Shown: in pieces, positions 15,461 through 24,195 of the stretch
Layout: every line of letters begins with the position of its first letter
Numbering within the stretch: position 1 is the first letter of the stretch
Origin: a virus
Length of the DNA stretch: 64,000 bases
Direction: 5' to 3' (one strand)
Virus record (IMG/VR): IMGVR_UViG_3300035698_016797
Span: 62,001-126,000 of that record
Translations under genes and position numbers: made by a program
The notes under the pieces: model-generated
Database searches by the model: none
Seen by the model: only the letters and a program-made list of their open reading frames with translations
Told to the model about the DNA's origin: nothing

Positions 15461-16479
15461 CTGACGTATCCAGACCTTTCCATGTACCCCTTGCCAGGAG
15501 TATCTTTGACGGAGTGTGCAGCTCTGTTTATTAACTCAATCACCTTGTCTTGATCTTCAACAATATTCTTCCTTATTGGCAATGCTACGATTCTTGAGAA
15601 AACATAGTCTGTATTTGGAAGACCCCATACAATTGGATCATAGTATACTTTAACCTCTACTCCATTAGATTCAAGGGTATTTACGATAGAATCTCTTACA
15701 GCTGGAGACTTAAGCATGATAGCAAACACGCTGTTGTTTCTTGCAATAGGAGCATGTTGTATCTTAAACGGGAATGTGAATCCATTCATATACTTGTCCA
15801 CTACCTGTTGAGTTTCCTCTCTGTACCTGTCGTAGTTTTTCATTGATTTGAGTGCAACCAGTGCATTAATCTCTCCCATCCTGCCAGACAGCCTTCTCAA
15901 CTCAACGGCAGTTTCTGCTATAGAATCATGGTTTGTTAATATCATTCCACCTTCCATTGCCGTTACCAATTTAGTAAATGAGAATGAAACAACCTCTGCC
16001 AACCCTCTGTGTCCAAGATTTGGGAGATCAAAACCATGTGCGGCATCGTAGATGACTGGTACATCAGTAATCTCATGACATTCACTGCCAAATGTATCTA
16101 CAGCTATAGCCGCGTCTATTCCTCTTGTTTTAATATCGTCAACAATAGGCTCCATCAGCCAGGTGTCCTTATTTATATCACAAAAAACAGGAACGTTATC
16201 CTGGGTGGATTCAATAGCATATATTGTGCTAGGCCATGTAAACGAGGGTACAGCTATTCTCTTTCCCTTCCATCCAGCAGAGTTGATTGCAATAGTTAGT
16301 CCGGTAGTTGCACTTGAACATGCGATAGCATGTTTGACACCATACATAAGACAAAACGTTGATTCCAACTCTTCCATCCTCTCCCCTATGCTAACCCATC
16401 CACTCTCTATGATGGCACGAATCTTGTCATAATCTTCGTCTACTAAGTCAATGTGAGGGACGCTGTATTGATGTTCCAT
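15457..16479 (-). CDS. DegT/DnrJ/EryC1-family aminotransferase
   Basis: PLP-dependent sugar aminotransferase family member, 340 residues. The cofactor site is clear: SSATTGL (55-61) for the phosphate, Y-D-A-A-H-G-F with D145 for the pyridine nitrogen, and S-F-S-F-T-K with K170 as the Schiff-base lysine. Family members convert keto-sugar nucleotides into amino-sugar nucleotides. It is somewhat shorter than the usual 360-390 residues, mainly at the C-terminus. GGAG eight bases upstream supports the start. Its neighbours (radical SAM, glycosyltransferases, methyltransferases) suggest that a modified amino sugar is made and transferred. Confidence 0.9.
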   Translation of the reverse strand: MEHQYSVPHIDLVDEDYDKIRAIIESGWVSIGERMEELESTFCLMYGVKHAIACSSATTGLTIAINSAGWKGKRIAVPSFTWPSTIYAIESTQDNVPVFCDINKDTWLMEPIVDDIKTRGIDAAIAVDTFGSECHEITDVPVIYDAAHGFDLPNLGHRGLAEVVSFSFTKLVTAMEGGMILTNHDSIAETAVELRRLSGRMGEINALVALKSMKNYDRYREETQQVVDKYMNGFTFPFKIQHAPIARNNSVFAIMLKSPAVRDSIVNTLESNGVEVKVYYDPIVWGLPNTDYVFSRIVALPIRKNIVEDQDKVIELINRAAHSVKDTPGKGYMERSGYVR

Positions 16480-16481
16480 AT

Positions 16482-17771
16482 CTATTTCTCCAATTTTATG
16501 AGCGGCCTGCCAGTATCAGACTTGCCTATAATTTCCCAGCTGCTAAACCTTCCAACGTCTGCAATAAATTCTGCCAGTCCATCAAACCCAACAACGTCAA
16601 GCTTTGAAAAAATTGTTGGAGAAGTTTCTACAAAAAACATCTTATTAACCTTACTCCCCAACACTCTCAACGTTTCTTCTACTTCATCTTTACTTCTGGT
16701 GTCTGAAATTTGAACAGAACCTGGAGGAGGAGAGCTAACGAGCCAGTGTAACATACTCAGGGCAGAAACTACATCATAAGACTCCATTGATTTAACATAT
16801 TCCATATTAAAATTTGAAGCATCAAAACTAACAGGCACTTCATGAATTTCTGCCAATGTGTTTGCAAAATTGATCATAGGGACAGATGCATCCATTCCTG
16901 TGGTGTCCATTCCCCACTCCCTATTAAAGTAGAATGGAAACCATCCAACATTACATCCAATGTCAAGATAGGTTGCACCGTTCAAATCAAACTTCATGTG
17001 TTGAAGCATGAGATTTGCTCTGTCTGAACATTTTCTACTAGTTGAAACAAGTTTACCAAAGTCTGGATCATTTTTCTCAGTCTCTGTTCTTAATGTATTT
17101 TGTAGTGGATCAAAAAAGATGGGCTGATGTACGTTCTCTAGGGATTGATACTCTTCGGTTATCATTTTTGCTATTGATTCATCCATTATTTTTCTCCAGT
17201 TATAACCTCTTTGATTGCAGATTTCCATCATTGTGTGTGAAAATCCAGTGTACCATTTGAGATCGTGCTCTGTAAAACTTTTACAATTGAAAAATCCATT
17301 GTTTACAACGGCCATCTTTTCTCCAATAAACGGAAGCCATCCATCAACTCTGTCATCGTTGAAGTCTATTATCTTTGGGTGTCCATTCGTATCTATCATG
17401 CAATGTTTTGACAATGCTGGCCAAAGAACACCGTTCACATACAACTCTCTAACTGTACAGAGATATGTGTAAACTACATGTTTCAATTGATCAAGGGATA
17501 TTTTTTCTGGCAATGGATCGAGCTTTTCAATTACCAAAAACGGATGGCCCTGGATATCTGAACCGTAAGCAATCAAACCTACGACACCGTCAAGTTGAAG
17601 CTCTAAAACCTCCTTCTCTTGGGGAAAGCGCAATCCTTCATTCATTACTTGAACCTTAACAAGGACGTCTTCTCCATCGAGAACTGCCTCAAACATTCTA
17701 CTTGAACCTGAACCCTGTCGTATAAACGGGCGAAGATTAACCAAGTCTGAATATTTTACTTCGTAACTCAT
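16482..17771 (-). CDS. kinase-fold/methyltransferase fusion
   Basis: Bidomain protein of 429 residues. Residues 1-240 look like a protein-kinase-like fold: GSGSSRMFEAVL, the ATP lysine in V-L-V-K (K39), a hinge-like FLVIEKL, and a metal-binding I-I-D-F-N at 134-138. The catalytic loop that should read H-R-D-L-x-x-x-N instead reads W-P-A-L-S-K-H-C (117-124), so the base aspartate and the asparagine are missing and the domain may be a pseudokinase. Residues about 260-429 are a class I methyltransferase with YLDIGCNVGWF and YDVVSALSMLHWL. Kinase plus methyltransferase pairing recalls WbdD, the O-antigen chain terminator, but in reversed order. Start supported by GGAG. Confidence 0.75.
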   Translation of the reverse strand: MSYEVKYSDLVNLRPFIRQGSGSSRMFEAVLDGEDVLVKVQVMNEGLRFPQEKEVLELQLDGVVGLIAYGSDIQGHPFLVIEKLDPLPEKISLDQLKHVVYTYLCTVRELYVNGVLWPALSKHCMIDTNGHPKIIDFNDDRVDGWLPFIGEKMAVVNNGFFNCKSFTEHDLKWYTGFSHTMMEICNQRGYNWRKIMDESIAKMITEEYQSLENVHQPIFFDPLQNTLRTETEKNDPDFGKLVSTSRKCSDRANLMLQHMKFDLNGATYLDIGCNVGWFPFYFNREWGMDTTGMDASVPMINFANTLAEIHEVPVSFDASNFNMEYVKSMESYDVVSALSMLHWLVSSPPPGSVQISDTRSKDEVEETLRVLGSKVNKMFFVETSPTIFSKLDVVGFDGLAEFIADVGRFSSWEIIGKSDTGRPLIKLEK

Positions 17772-17773
17772 TC

Positions 17774-18667
17774 TTACGCTCCAAGCATTGTTGTCTCAAC
17801 AATAACCTTTGCCCAATTCTGCCTGTTAAACTTCTGAACAGTATCATACCCATGTGCCCTGATGATGTTTCTTTCTCTCTCATTACACAGGTAATAATCA
17901 ACCTTAGAAGACAACTCTTTAGGACTATCAAACACTTCAAAGTCTTTCCCAGGGGTAAAATCTCTCTCCATATTTGCCCACGGTTGAGTCAACAGAAAAC
18001 CCTTGCTTGCCAAAATTTTGTAAGTTCTATCTGACGTACCAGCATTGTGAAGTACAAAGTTAAGATTGATTATGCTTTTTGCAACTGCAATGGAATGGTC
18101 AATCCCATAGGCGTTATCAATCACACGGAACGGAACCTGTGCAAGATAGGATCTTCTTTGAGAGTCCCTTACGTTTCCAATGAAAGAAACGTCGTGCTCA
18201 TAACCCACATTTGAAAGCCAAAGGTTCGAATCTTCATCATACCCTTCTTGCAAAAAAGACACCTTGCTCGAAATGTGTTGTGCTCTCTGGTATGGTTCTT
18301 CCAATGCAAAGAAGGAGTGGTCTGCAAGAGCAATCTTGGTGATAAGACCACTGTCATAGTTATCCATTGGGTCCATGTACCACAATACAACCTTGGAAAA
18401 CTCTTTACACTTCTCAAAGGTTGCTGAATTTATATGTGCAACATGACTCTTGTCATGATGAGTGCACTTGCTGAACAGAACAATGTCTGGTTTGTACAAT
18501 CTACACTGTTCAATAAGATCCAAGTCTCTTGTATTATTCCCAAACTTAGCTCCTACTGCTCGATAGTCGTACTCAATAACATCATGGCCAAGCCTTCTAA
18601 ATGCAGAAACTTGAGAAACATTTGTGGATTGAGAAGAAAATACTCCAACGAACATTATGTTAGCCAT
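17774..18667 (-). CDS. CgeB-like glycosyltransferase
   Basis: GT-B type transferase of 297 residues resembling the CgeB/glycosyltransferase-1-like family: an N-terminal Rossmann half (MFVGVFSSQS, with KPDIVLFSK at about 60-68), VLWYMDPMDNYDS, FIGNVRDSQRR at the domain junction, and a C-terminal donor-binding region with GTSDRTYKILASKGFLL followed by D-F-x-P-G-K-D-F. CgeB itself is linked to Bacillus spore-coat polysaccharide. The ATG has AAAGG seven bases upstream and overlaps the preceding gene by eight bases. Confidence 0.8.
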   Translation of the reverse strand: MANIMFVGVFSSQSTNVSQVSAFRRLGHDVIEYDYRAVGAKFGNNTRDLDLIEQCRLYKPDIVLFSKCTHHDKSHVAHINSATFEKCKEFSKVVLWYMDPMDNYDSGLITKIALADHSFFALEEPYQRAQHISSKVSFLQEGYDEDSNLWLSNVGYEHDVSFIGNVRDSQRRSYLAQVPFRVIDNAYGIDHSIAVAKSIINLNFVLHNAGTSDRTYKILASKGFLLTQPWANMERDFTPGKDFEVFDSPKELSSKVDYYLCNERERNIIRAHGYDTVQKFNRQNWAKVIVETTMLGA

Positions 18668-19571
18668 ATCCAGCCCTTTCTAGGAATTCATTTAGACCTA
18701 TCCATTCAACAGTACAATCAAAAACATAAAGCGGATCAATTACTCTACAATCCCATTGACACACCTCTCTATTGTACAGCCAAAACTTGGATGGTTTAGT
18801 ATGTTGACATGGGCTACAATCTAACTCTTTATAGACTACATTACAACTCTTATGGAACCTTTTGTCATAATTCTTTTTTCTATCAGTGAACGTAAACAAA
18901 ACAACTTGATGAATTCCAAGCAGACTTGCCAAATGGTAAGTGCCAGTGTCTGTAGACACAAACATCTTGCAACCCTTTAAGAGTGCTATTGTATTGGTTA
19001 ATGACATTTCGGTAAGGTCTATTGTACCTTTAACATATTCATCTTTAGAACCTATGCTTGCTACTGACAGGCCAGCCTTGTCAAAACATGAGGCAAGCTC
19101 TTCAAAATATGGATAACTTTTTGCCTCCCACATGTCTCCTGAAGCTTTGTTGTATCCGTTATGAATTACAATTTTAGCATCAGTCCTGGGATCTATATCA
19201 TCAAACAGACCTGGCAATACAAAGTCATCTTCTGAAATCTCGTCTGTTACTATCTGCATGTTGAATGACACCTCAGAAAAGTCTCCTCTTTTAACATCAC
19301 GATTAAGAAGTGTCAATCCATTGATTTGTTTTTCCGCAGCGTCACAACAGTAAGACCTATAGTACCCATCATATTCAGCCGGGTCAATACTGTGGACAAC
19401 AGTAGCAATGCGCTTAAACAAAAAGTTGGTATAATCATAACGCGTCCTAATTACATTCATGACACACACTTCTTTGTCTGGGTTGAGTTTTTTTAACAGT
19501 GCAACTCCAGGCATTGCCTCTACCTGATTCCCAACCCCTTCTCCAACCAAATATAATAGTTTACGAGCCAT
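18660..19571 (-). CDS. GT9 (heptosyltransferase-like) glycosyltransferase
   Basis: Protein of 303 residues with the family 9 layout: N-terminal GEGVGNQVEAMPGVALLKKL, a linker, then KIVIHNGYNKASGDMWEAKSY as the start of the second half, and the signature VSTDTGTYHLASLLGIHQVVLF (about 204-225) corresponding to the S-x-D-S-G-x-x-H-x-A-x-A-L-x-x-P of heptosyltransferases. Cysteines near the C-terminus (CSPC, VCQWDC) are additional. GT9 enzymes build LPS cores and related glycans. AAGGAT supports the start, which overlaps the preceding gene by 11 bases. Confidence 0.83.
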   Translation of the reverse strand: MARKLLYLVGEGVGNQVEAMPGVALLKKLNPDKEVCVMNVIRTRYDYTNFLFKRIATVVHSIDPAEYDGYYRSYCCDAAEKQINGLTLLNRDVKRGDFSEVSFNMQIVTDEISEDDFVLPGLFDDIDPRTDAKIVIHNGYNKASGDMWEAKSYPYFEELASCFDKAGLSVASIGSKDEYVKGTIDLTEMSLTNTIALLKGCKMFVSTDTGTYHLASLLGIHQVVLFTFTDRKKNYDKRFHKSCNVVYKELDCSPCQHTKPSKFWLYNREVCQWDCRVIDPLYVFDCTVEWIGLNEFLERAGYG

Positions 19572-20487
19572 TGCGTAAATCCTTATCGTCTAACGACCCT
19601 TGAATTTGATCCTTGATTTTGTCTAGGTCTGGATCATTAAACTTTTCACGAACTTCGTCCTCTGGAAAGTCTGTAAGTACCATCTTATCAAACTGTGCAT
19701 TTTTAAACGTTGCGGGTGTTGAATGCAGCCCACGTTCACCTATATAGATTGCCCTGTTAACAGTGGTAAACAAGCGCGTCATACCAGCCATTACACAAGC
19801 CCACTCTTTGGCTCTATCCTGAGAGGTTGTACCCTCTGGAAGATTCCAAGTATCCTTGTACCATTTACGAATGGCATTGTGATCTCTTTTTTGATAGTTG
19901 AACTGTTGGATCATCTCATAATATTCCTGATAGACGTCCCAAATTCTTTCCCACTTATCCTTCCACATTGCAAAACCATACCAATGAGGTCTGCCAATAC
20001 GAACACTATCTAGTGCTCCAATCTTGTCATCCTCTTCAATAAACCATCCTCCCGCAACGCTTGATTGAACAGTTGCTATTTGTGGATGATCCTTAAATTG
20101 TCTCAACAAAATTTTGGTAAGGTAAATCCAATTCTTTGACACTACAACATCGTCTTCTACAACCGCACACGCATCATAACCTCCGTGCAAAAGAATATCA
20201 TTATGAGCCTTACATTGGTTCATAGCTATCCCATAATTCCCATCACGAATCATATCATTTTTGTTTGGGAGAGTACATTCTCTCCACAAGTTAATACAAA
20301 GATCTATGGACTCTTGATTTCCAGAAACGGAACCATCAACAACGTTCTTAGAACCATCTTGTACAAAGAAAAAATCGACATCTTCAAGGTCTGTCTGTCC
20401 CTCAAGAGATTTTAACACCTGCCTTAGATATTTTGGCCTGTCGAATGATATGATTGCAACAGCAAGTCTTGTGTTAAGAATGTTCAT
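19561..20487 (-). CDS. GT-A glycosyltransferase (GT2/GT13-like)
   Basis: Predicted inverting GT-A transferase, 308 residues. The N-terminus reads AVAIISFDRPKYLRQVLKSL, typical of GT2-like enzymes; the metal/donor motif is E-D-D at 111-113 within CAVVEDDVVVSKNW, a form also seen in N-acetylglucosaminyltransferase I-like proteins. A conserved GFAMWKDKW region follows. The ATG at 20487 has AGAGGTG seven bases upstream and directly follows the previous stop. The C-terminal 40 residues are charged and helical. Donor and acceptor are unknown. Confidence 0.8.
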   Translation of the reverse strand: MNILNTRLAVAIISFDRPKYLRQVLKSLEGQTDLEDVDFFFVQDGSKNVVDGSVSGNQESIDLCINLWRECTLPNKNDMIRDGNYGIAMNQCKAHNDILLHGGYDACAVVEDDVVVSKNWIYLTKILLRQFKDHPQIATVQSSVAGGWFIEEDDKIGALDSVRIGRPHWYGFAMWKDKWERIWDVYQEYYEMIQQFNYQKRDHNAIRKWYKDTWNLPEGTTSQDRAKEWACVMAGMTRLFTTVNRAIYIGERGLHSTPATFKNAQFDKMVLTDFPEDEVREKFNDPDLDKIKDQIQGSLDDKDLRNGS

Positions 20488-20488
20488 A

Positions 20489-21649
20489 CTACACACCTCT
20501 TACTTCCTTTATTACGTCTGCCATTTTCCGACAGGCGTGTGTCCACGTCCACTTGTTACACATATCCTGTCTGGCATTCCTGCCAATACGACAACCGTTC
20601 TGAGGATCGCTATACAACCCTCTCATTGTAGCGACAAGATGATCCTCATCAACCTCTGCCCATTTGTGTCCAACATAAGCCTTGTTGTGAGGCATGTCTT
20701 CATGGTTGATTCCTTTTAATTCATAATCAATAAGAAGACTGTTTTCGTCAGTCATGTACTCTGTATTACCGCTCCAGTTTACACCTATGGTTGGCAGTCC
20801 AGAAGACATAGCTTCAGAATGCGTAAGAGACCATCCTTCTCCACGGCTTGGAAGCACATAAGCGTCCAGTGCGGTATAGAACGATGACATATCTTCTTCT
20901 TTTAGCATGTCTGTGAACAAAATTATTGGAGGAAGGTCTGCGCCTTGTCCAAACGAAGCTTTGATTTCTGCAATTTCATTCTTAACCTTGCTCACGCTCT
21001 CATTGATTGGATGCTGATAATATACTTTGAGAACTAGAACTACATCCTTCTTTCCTTGAAACGCACTATAGTATGCCTTAATAAGGGCACGAGGATTCTT
21101 ACGTTCTGTCCATTCAAAATTAGAACCAAACGCATACCTTCCTGCAATTGCCTCAACAGCCTCTTCAAGGGGCAAAACATCTGGATTGTATCTGTCAACA
21201 TCCACTCCGTGAGGAACAACATAGATTGGCCTATCAATACCAGACTCTTGGAAGGTTCTCTTGTTAAACTGAGAATACGTTACAACTGCATTCATTGCCC
21301 TCATTGGAAGAACCCACAAAATAGGCAAACGATCAGTCTCAAACGTTGTAACACCAATAAAGTTGTCCACATTGCGCTGAATCATATAGTTTTCTGGAGT
21401 AAGATTGTACGCAACAGTAATATCTTTTTGGTCAATAGGAATGGGGTTGTGCGCCATACCTTCAAGCCTTGAAATAACTCTACGCAAATCGAGCTTTTCT
21501 CCATGCCAAAAACTCTTGTTCATCAGCTTAATGTTGAACTCATTTAGATCGTCAAGTCCAAGGACGTAGTTTCTGGTGGCCTCTCCATACCCGCTTGGGT
21601 CTGTTGCCGCACCCATCCAAATTAGAAATGGTTTCTTTTCTTCTGACAT
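20489..21649 (-). CDS. GT4-like glycosyltransferase
   Basis: GT-B retaining-type transferase of 386 residues. Features are an N-terminal segment WMGAATDPSGYGEATRNYV, the acceptor half, VVPHGVDVDRYNP at the domain hinge, and the donor-binding E-x7-E signature in the stretch GEGWSLTHSEAMSSGLPTIG. GGAGG six bases upstream of the ATG at 21649 fixes the start; the reading frame is open for a further 33 codons but these overlap the neighbour. The stop/start overlap (TAATG) suggests coupling with the next glycosyltransferase. Confidence 0.86.
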   Translation of the reverse strand: MSEEKKPFLIWMGAATDPSGYGEATRNYVLGLDDLNEFNIKLMNKSFWHGEKLDLRRVISRLEGMAHNPIPIDQKDITVAYNLTPENYMIQRNVDNFIGVTTFETDRLPILWVLPMRAMNAVVTYSQFNKRTFQESGIDRPIYVVPHGVDVDRYNPDVLPLEEAVEAIAGRYAFGSNFEWTERKNPRALIKAYYSAFQGKKDVVLVLKVYYQHPINESVSKVKNEIAEIKASFGQGADLPPIILFTDMLKEEDMSSFYTALDAYVLPSRGEGWSLTHSEAMSSGLPTIGVNWSGNTEYMTDENSLLIDYELKGINHEDMPHNKAYVGHKWAEVDEDHLVATMRGLYSDPQNGCRIGRNARQDMCNKWTWTHACRKMADVIKEVRGV

Positions 21650-23073
21650 TAGAGTTCCTCCGTTCCATAAGAACTTGGACCAGATACATCCTCGGATATT
21701 CCTGTTTTGGGAGTGTAGTCCAGTGTTAGATTGATTAGATCCTGCCATTCTGAGTTAACTCTCTCCCAAGAATAACCCTTTGCTCTCGCCCTTGAGAGGC
21801 CAGACAGGACTTCACGATACTCATCTCCTACAATCACAGACTCTTTTGGCCAACCATAGTTTTCATTGATATATTTTCCCCACTTGGTCCAAAATACATC
21901 GCTGTCGTTATAATATAACCTGTCAAGACGCATACAGTAGTCAAAAAGATCAACAACCGCACGCTCAATATTGGTTAATGGTTCAGTCATAAACTCAGAA
22001 ACCTTAATCAGCTCTCCAGCACCCTTTACAAAATCTACATGTGCAGAATAGTCCGTGACAACTACCGGAGTTCCACAAGCCATAGCTTCTAGGATTGGAA
22101 GACCCCATCCTTCTCCAGAGGTTGGCAGTGTAAACACGTCAAACGACGCCATAATCTCTGCCAGTCTATGAATTTCAACACCATGCCCAACCTGTAATCC
22201 TCTTGGGTATGCAATCTTACCTGATAATCCGAAACGTTGAATCAATTCATAAATATTCCATCCACAATCGTTGAGTGCCATGTGCATGTAAAAACGAACA
22301 TCTTCTTTTGGTTCTCCATTAACTACATTTACACTCTCACATGCTTGACATTGTTTTGAAATCTCAAACCTAAGCTCTCCACAGTCAGAGCATACTGTAT
22401 ACCCATTAAGGAATAGACGTGCCGTCTTAAACAACCTTGGAAGATACTTCCTTGGCTGATTACGAGCTACACACCCTACAATGAACTTGTTTTCACCTCC
22501 AAATTGCTTCTTCATTTCCTTTCTTGCATCTTCCTCTATGGGTTTGAAGATATCCAGGTCAACTGCATGATTAATGGTTGTTAAGTTTGTTAATCCTGGG
22601 TTTCGTTGTGTAACAACTTTCTTGCCAAAATCACCATACAAAACCGTTACGTCTGCTTTTGCAAAAGTATCAGTCCACTTCTTAGGAATTGGCATTCCAT
22701 CAATAGGAACATACAAGATGAGCTTATACTTGAATTCATTCCTAGCTGGACCAATAGCTGTGTGCTCTACCATCCAAGAATCTCCAACACAAAGAACCAA
22801 GTCAGGCTTGTATTTCTCTACCACCTTGGGGAAGGTGTGAGCTGCATATTTGTCCATCTCCATCCTCATTCTGTCAGTCTGGTCGGTGGTAAAGATTTCG
22901 TACGGAACAATCTCCTCCGTCTCCTTGTGAAACCATCCTATTGTCTTGACTTCATACTCTCCAGTGTTGTACAAATGAAGAGCTACATTCTTGATAATTC
23001 TGGCAAACCCAGTGTGAATACAGCTACTATCTCCAACGAGTAATATTCTTGGTTTTCTTTTCCATTGTTTCAT
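21649..23073 (-). CDS. GT4-like glycosyltransferase with zinc ribbon insert
   Basis: GT-B retaining-type transferase of 474 residues, first gene of the glycan island to be transcribed. The N-terminal motif is LLVGDSSCIHTGFARI, the hinge reads INHAVDLDIFKP, and the donor signature is GEGWGLPILEAMACGTPVVV. Unusual for the family, a treble-clef or ribbon-like element with C-S-D-C and C-Q-A-C lies at about 225-245, inside the start of the donor half; it probably binds zinc. AGGAAA precedes the ATG. The C-terminal 90 residues form a helical tail. It is related to but clearly diverged from the next gene. Confidence 0.86.
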   Translation of the reverse strand: MKQWKRKPRILLVGDSSCIHTGFARIIKNVALHLYNTGEYEVKTIGWFHKETEEIVPYEIFTTDQTDRMRMEMDKYAAHTFPKVVEKYKPDLVLCVGDSWMVEHTAIGPARNEFKYKLILYVPIDGMPIPKKWTDTFAKADVTVLYGDFGKKVVTQRNPGLTNLTTINHAVDLDIFKPIEEDARKEMKKQFGGENKFIVGCVARNQPRKYLPRLFKTARLFLNGYTVCSDCGELRFEISKQCQACESVNVVNGEPKEDVRFYMHMALNDCGWNIYELIQRFGLSGKIAYPRGLQVGHGVEIHRLAEIMASFDVFTLPTSGEGWGLPILEAMACGTPVVVTDYSAHVDFVKGAGELIKVSEFMTEPLTNIERAVVDLFDYCMRLDRLYYNDSDVFWTKWGKYINENYGWPKESVIVGDEYREVLSGLSRARAKGYSWERVNSEWQDLINLTLDYTPKTGISEDVSGPSSYGTEEL

Positions 23074-23083
23074 TGTATGTTTC

Positions 23084-24193
23084 CTACTTTATTGTTAGAT
23101 ATGGAGTGCCTTCTTCTCTAATAGCACTGCTTTCCAGAATGTCTAATGCGTGTTTGTCACCTTTAAATGCATTTCTTACAGCACCACTGCTAACATTAAT
23201 CAGGTGTTCTGAAACACCTCTCTCGTCAGCAAGCTTCTGTACAAGGTTTGCATCATACTTAATAGATTTTTTTGAAGATAAATGAGCGGTCTTTCCTCCA
23301 GCCTTAATGGATTTGATACCACGATCCTTTAGAATTCCTGCAACCCAATCATCAATTCTCTTTTTCTCTCTCTTTAGAGACGTTAAAGCATATGAGATTT
23401 TTAACGAAGCTTCTATGATTGCCTCAAGAGATACGGACCCGTCTTCATTTTCAAATGAGTAAAATTCTTCTCCATTTTGAACCCTCTGAAACTCTGGACA
23501 CTCTTTGCGAAACGGACAGTTCCAACAAAAAGTATTCAGTGTTGCACTAGGAGTGTCGTTACGCAAAATCTGTTCAACTAAAAACTCAAGGTAAACCCTA
23601 TACTCCTGGACCCTGTTGTATGGAACTTCAATACTCTTCCTCAATCCAGTACGTATGTAATAATAAGAGAATACAATTCTCTCTATCTCTGGAAACTTGC
23701 CAGACTCATACACCCACAACGGATACATATTGGTCTGATGACTGGCACGCATCTCTCCAATTGTAGGAACAAATCTTCCGCTCTTATAGTCGATGACCTC
23801 CATTGTGGTTGCATCTTTGAGTCTTAACATGTCTATCTTTCCCAAAATGGTTATACCAGAATCAAACGTGTGCTCCATTTCAACCTCTGTGTCTATAACA
23901 AGAGCATCATCTCTTGGAAATGAAGAAATAGTATCAACAACCATCCTCATTGCCTCTTCAAATTCATCAAAGTCTGCACAATTTTCCTCTCTTTTTGCCA
24001 TGTCAAAAGACTCTTCTACATCAAAATCAAACGGAGGGCGATAGTAAAGCTCAAGCACTTTGTGTGCAAAATTTCCTGCATCCATAGCTACACTTCCAGG
24101 CTGTCTAATTCCGTCTTCGTATTTTACTTTGTACCTCAAGGCACACTGTTCGTATAGAGAAGCCCTTGATGGGCTAATTTTTTCACATTTCAT
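23084..24193 (-). CDS. PD-(D/E)XK nuclease with Fe-S cysteines
   Basis: RecB/AddB/Cas4-type exonuclease candidate, 369 residues. The nuclease core is visible: H44 in NFAHKVLELYY, D121 in GKIDML, and D135-x-K137 in the stretch EVIDYKSG. Four cysteines (C17 in YEQCALR and three in FCWNCPFRKEC near 222-231) match the 4Fe-4S cluster that locks Cas4 and AddB nucleases. The C-terminal 120 residues are helical. In a phage replication block this is probably a DNA end-processing exonuclease for recombination, not a CRISPR protein; no CRISPR array is present. AAGGC precedes the start. Confidence 0.87.
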   Translation of the reverse strand: MKCEKISPSRASLYEQCALRYKVKYEDGIRQPGSVAMDAGNFAHKVLELYYRPPFDFDVEESFDMAKREENCADFDEFEEAMRMVVDTISSFPRDDALVIDTEVEMEHTFDSGITILGKIDMLRLKDATTMEVIDYKSGRFVPTIGEMRASHQTNMYPLWVYESGKFPEIERIVFSYYYIRTGLRKSIEVPYNRVQEYRVYLEFLVEQILRNDTPSATLNTFCWNCPFRKECPEFQRVQNGEEFYSFENEDGSVSLEAIIEASLKISYALTSLKREKKRIDDWVAGILKDRGIKSIKAGGKTAHLSSKKSIKYDANLVQKLADERGVSEHLINVSSGAVRNAFKGDKHALDILESSAIREEGTPYLTIK

Positions 24194-24195
24194 AG

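Noticed and set aside
23084-24193. Cas4 as part of a CRISPR system
   Set aside because: Only the nuclease fold and Fe-S cysteines are shared; no array, Cas1 or Cas2 is present, and the neighbours are replication genes.
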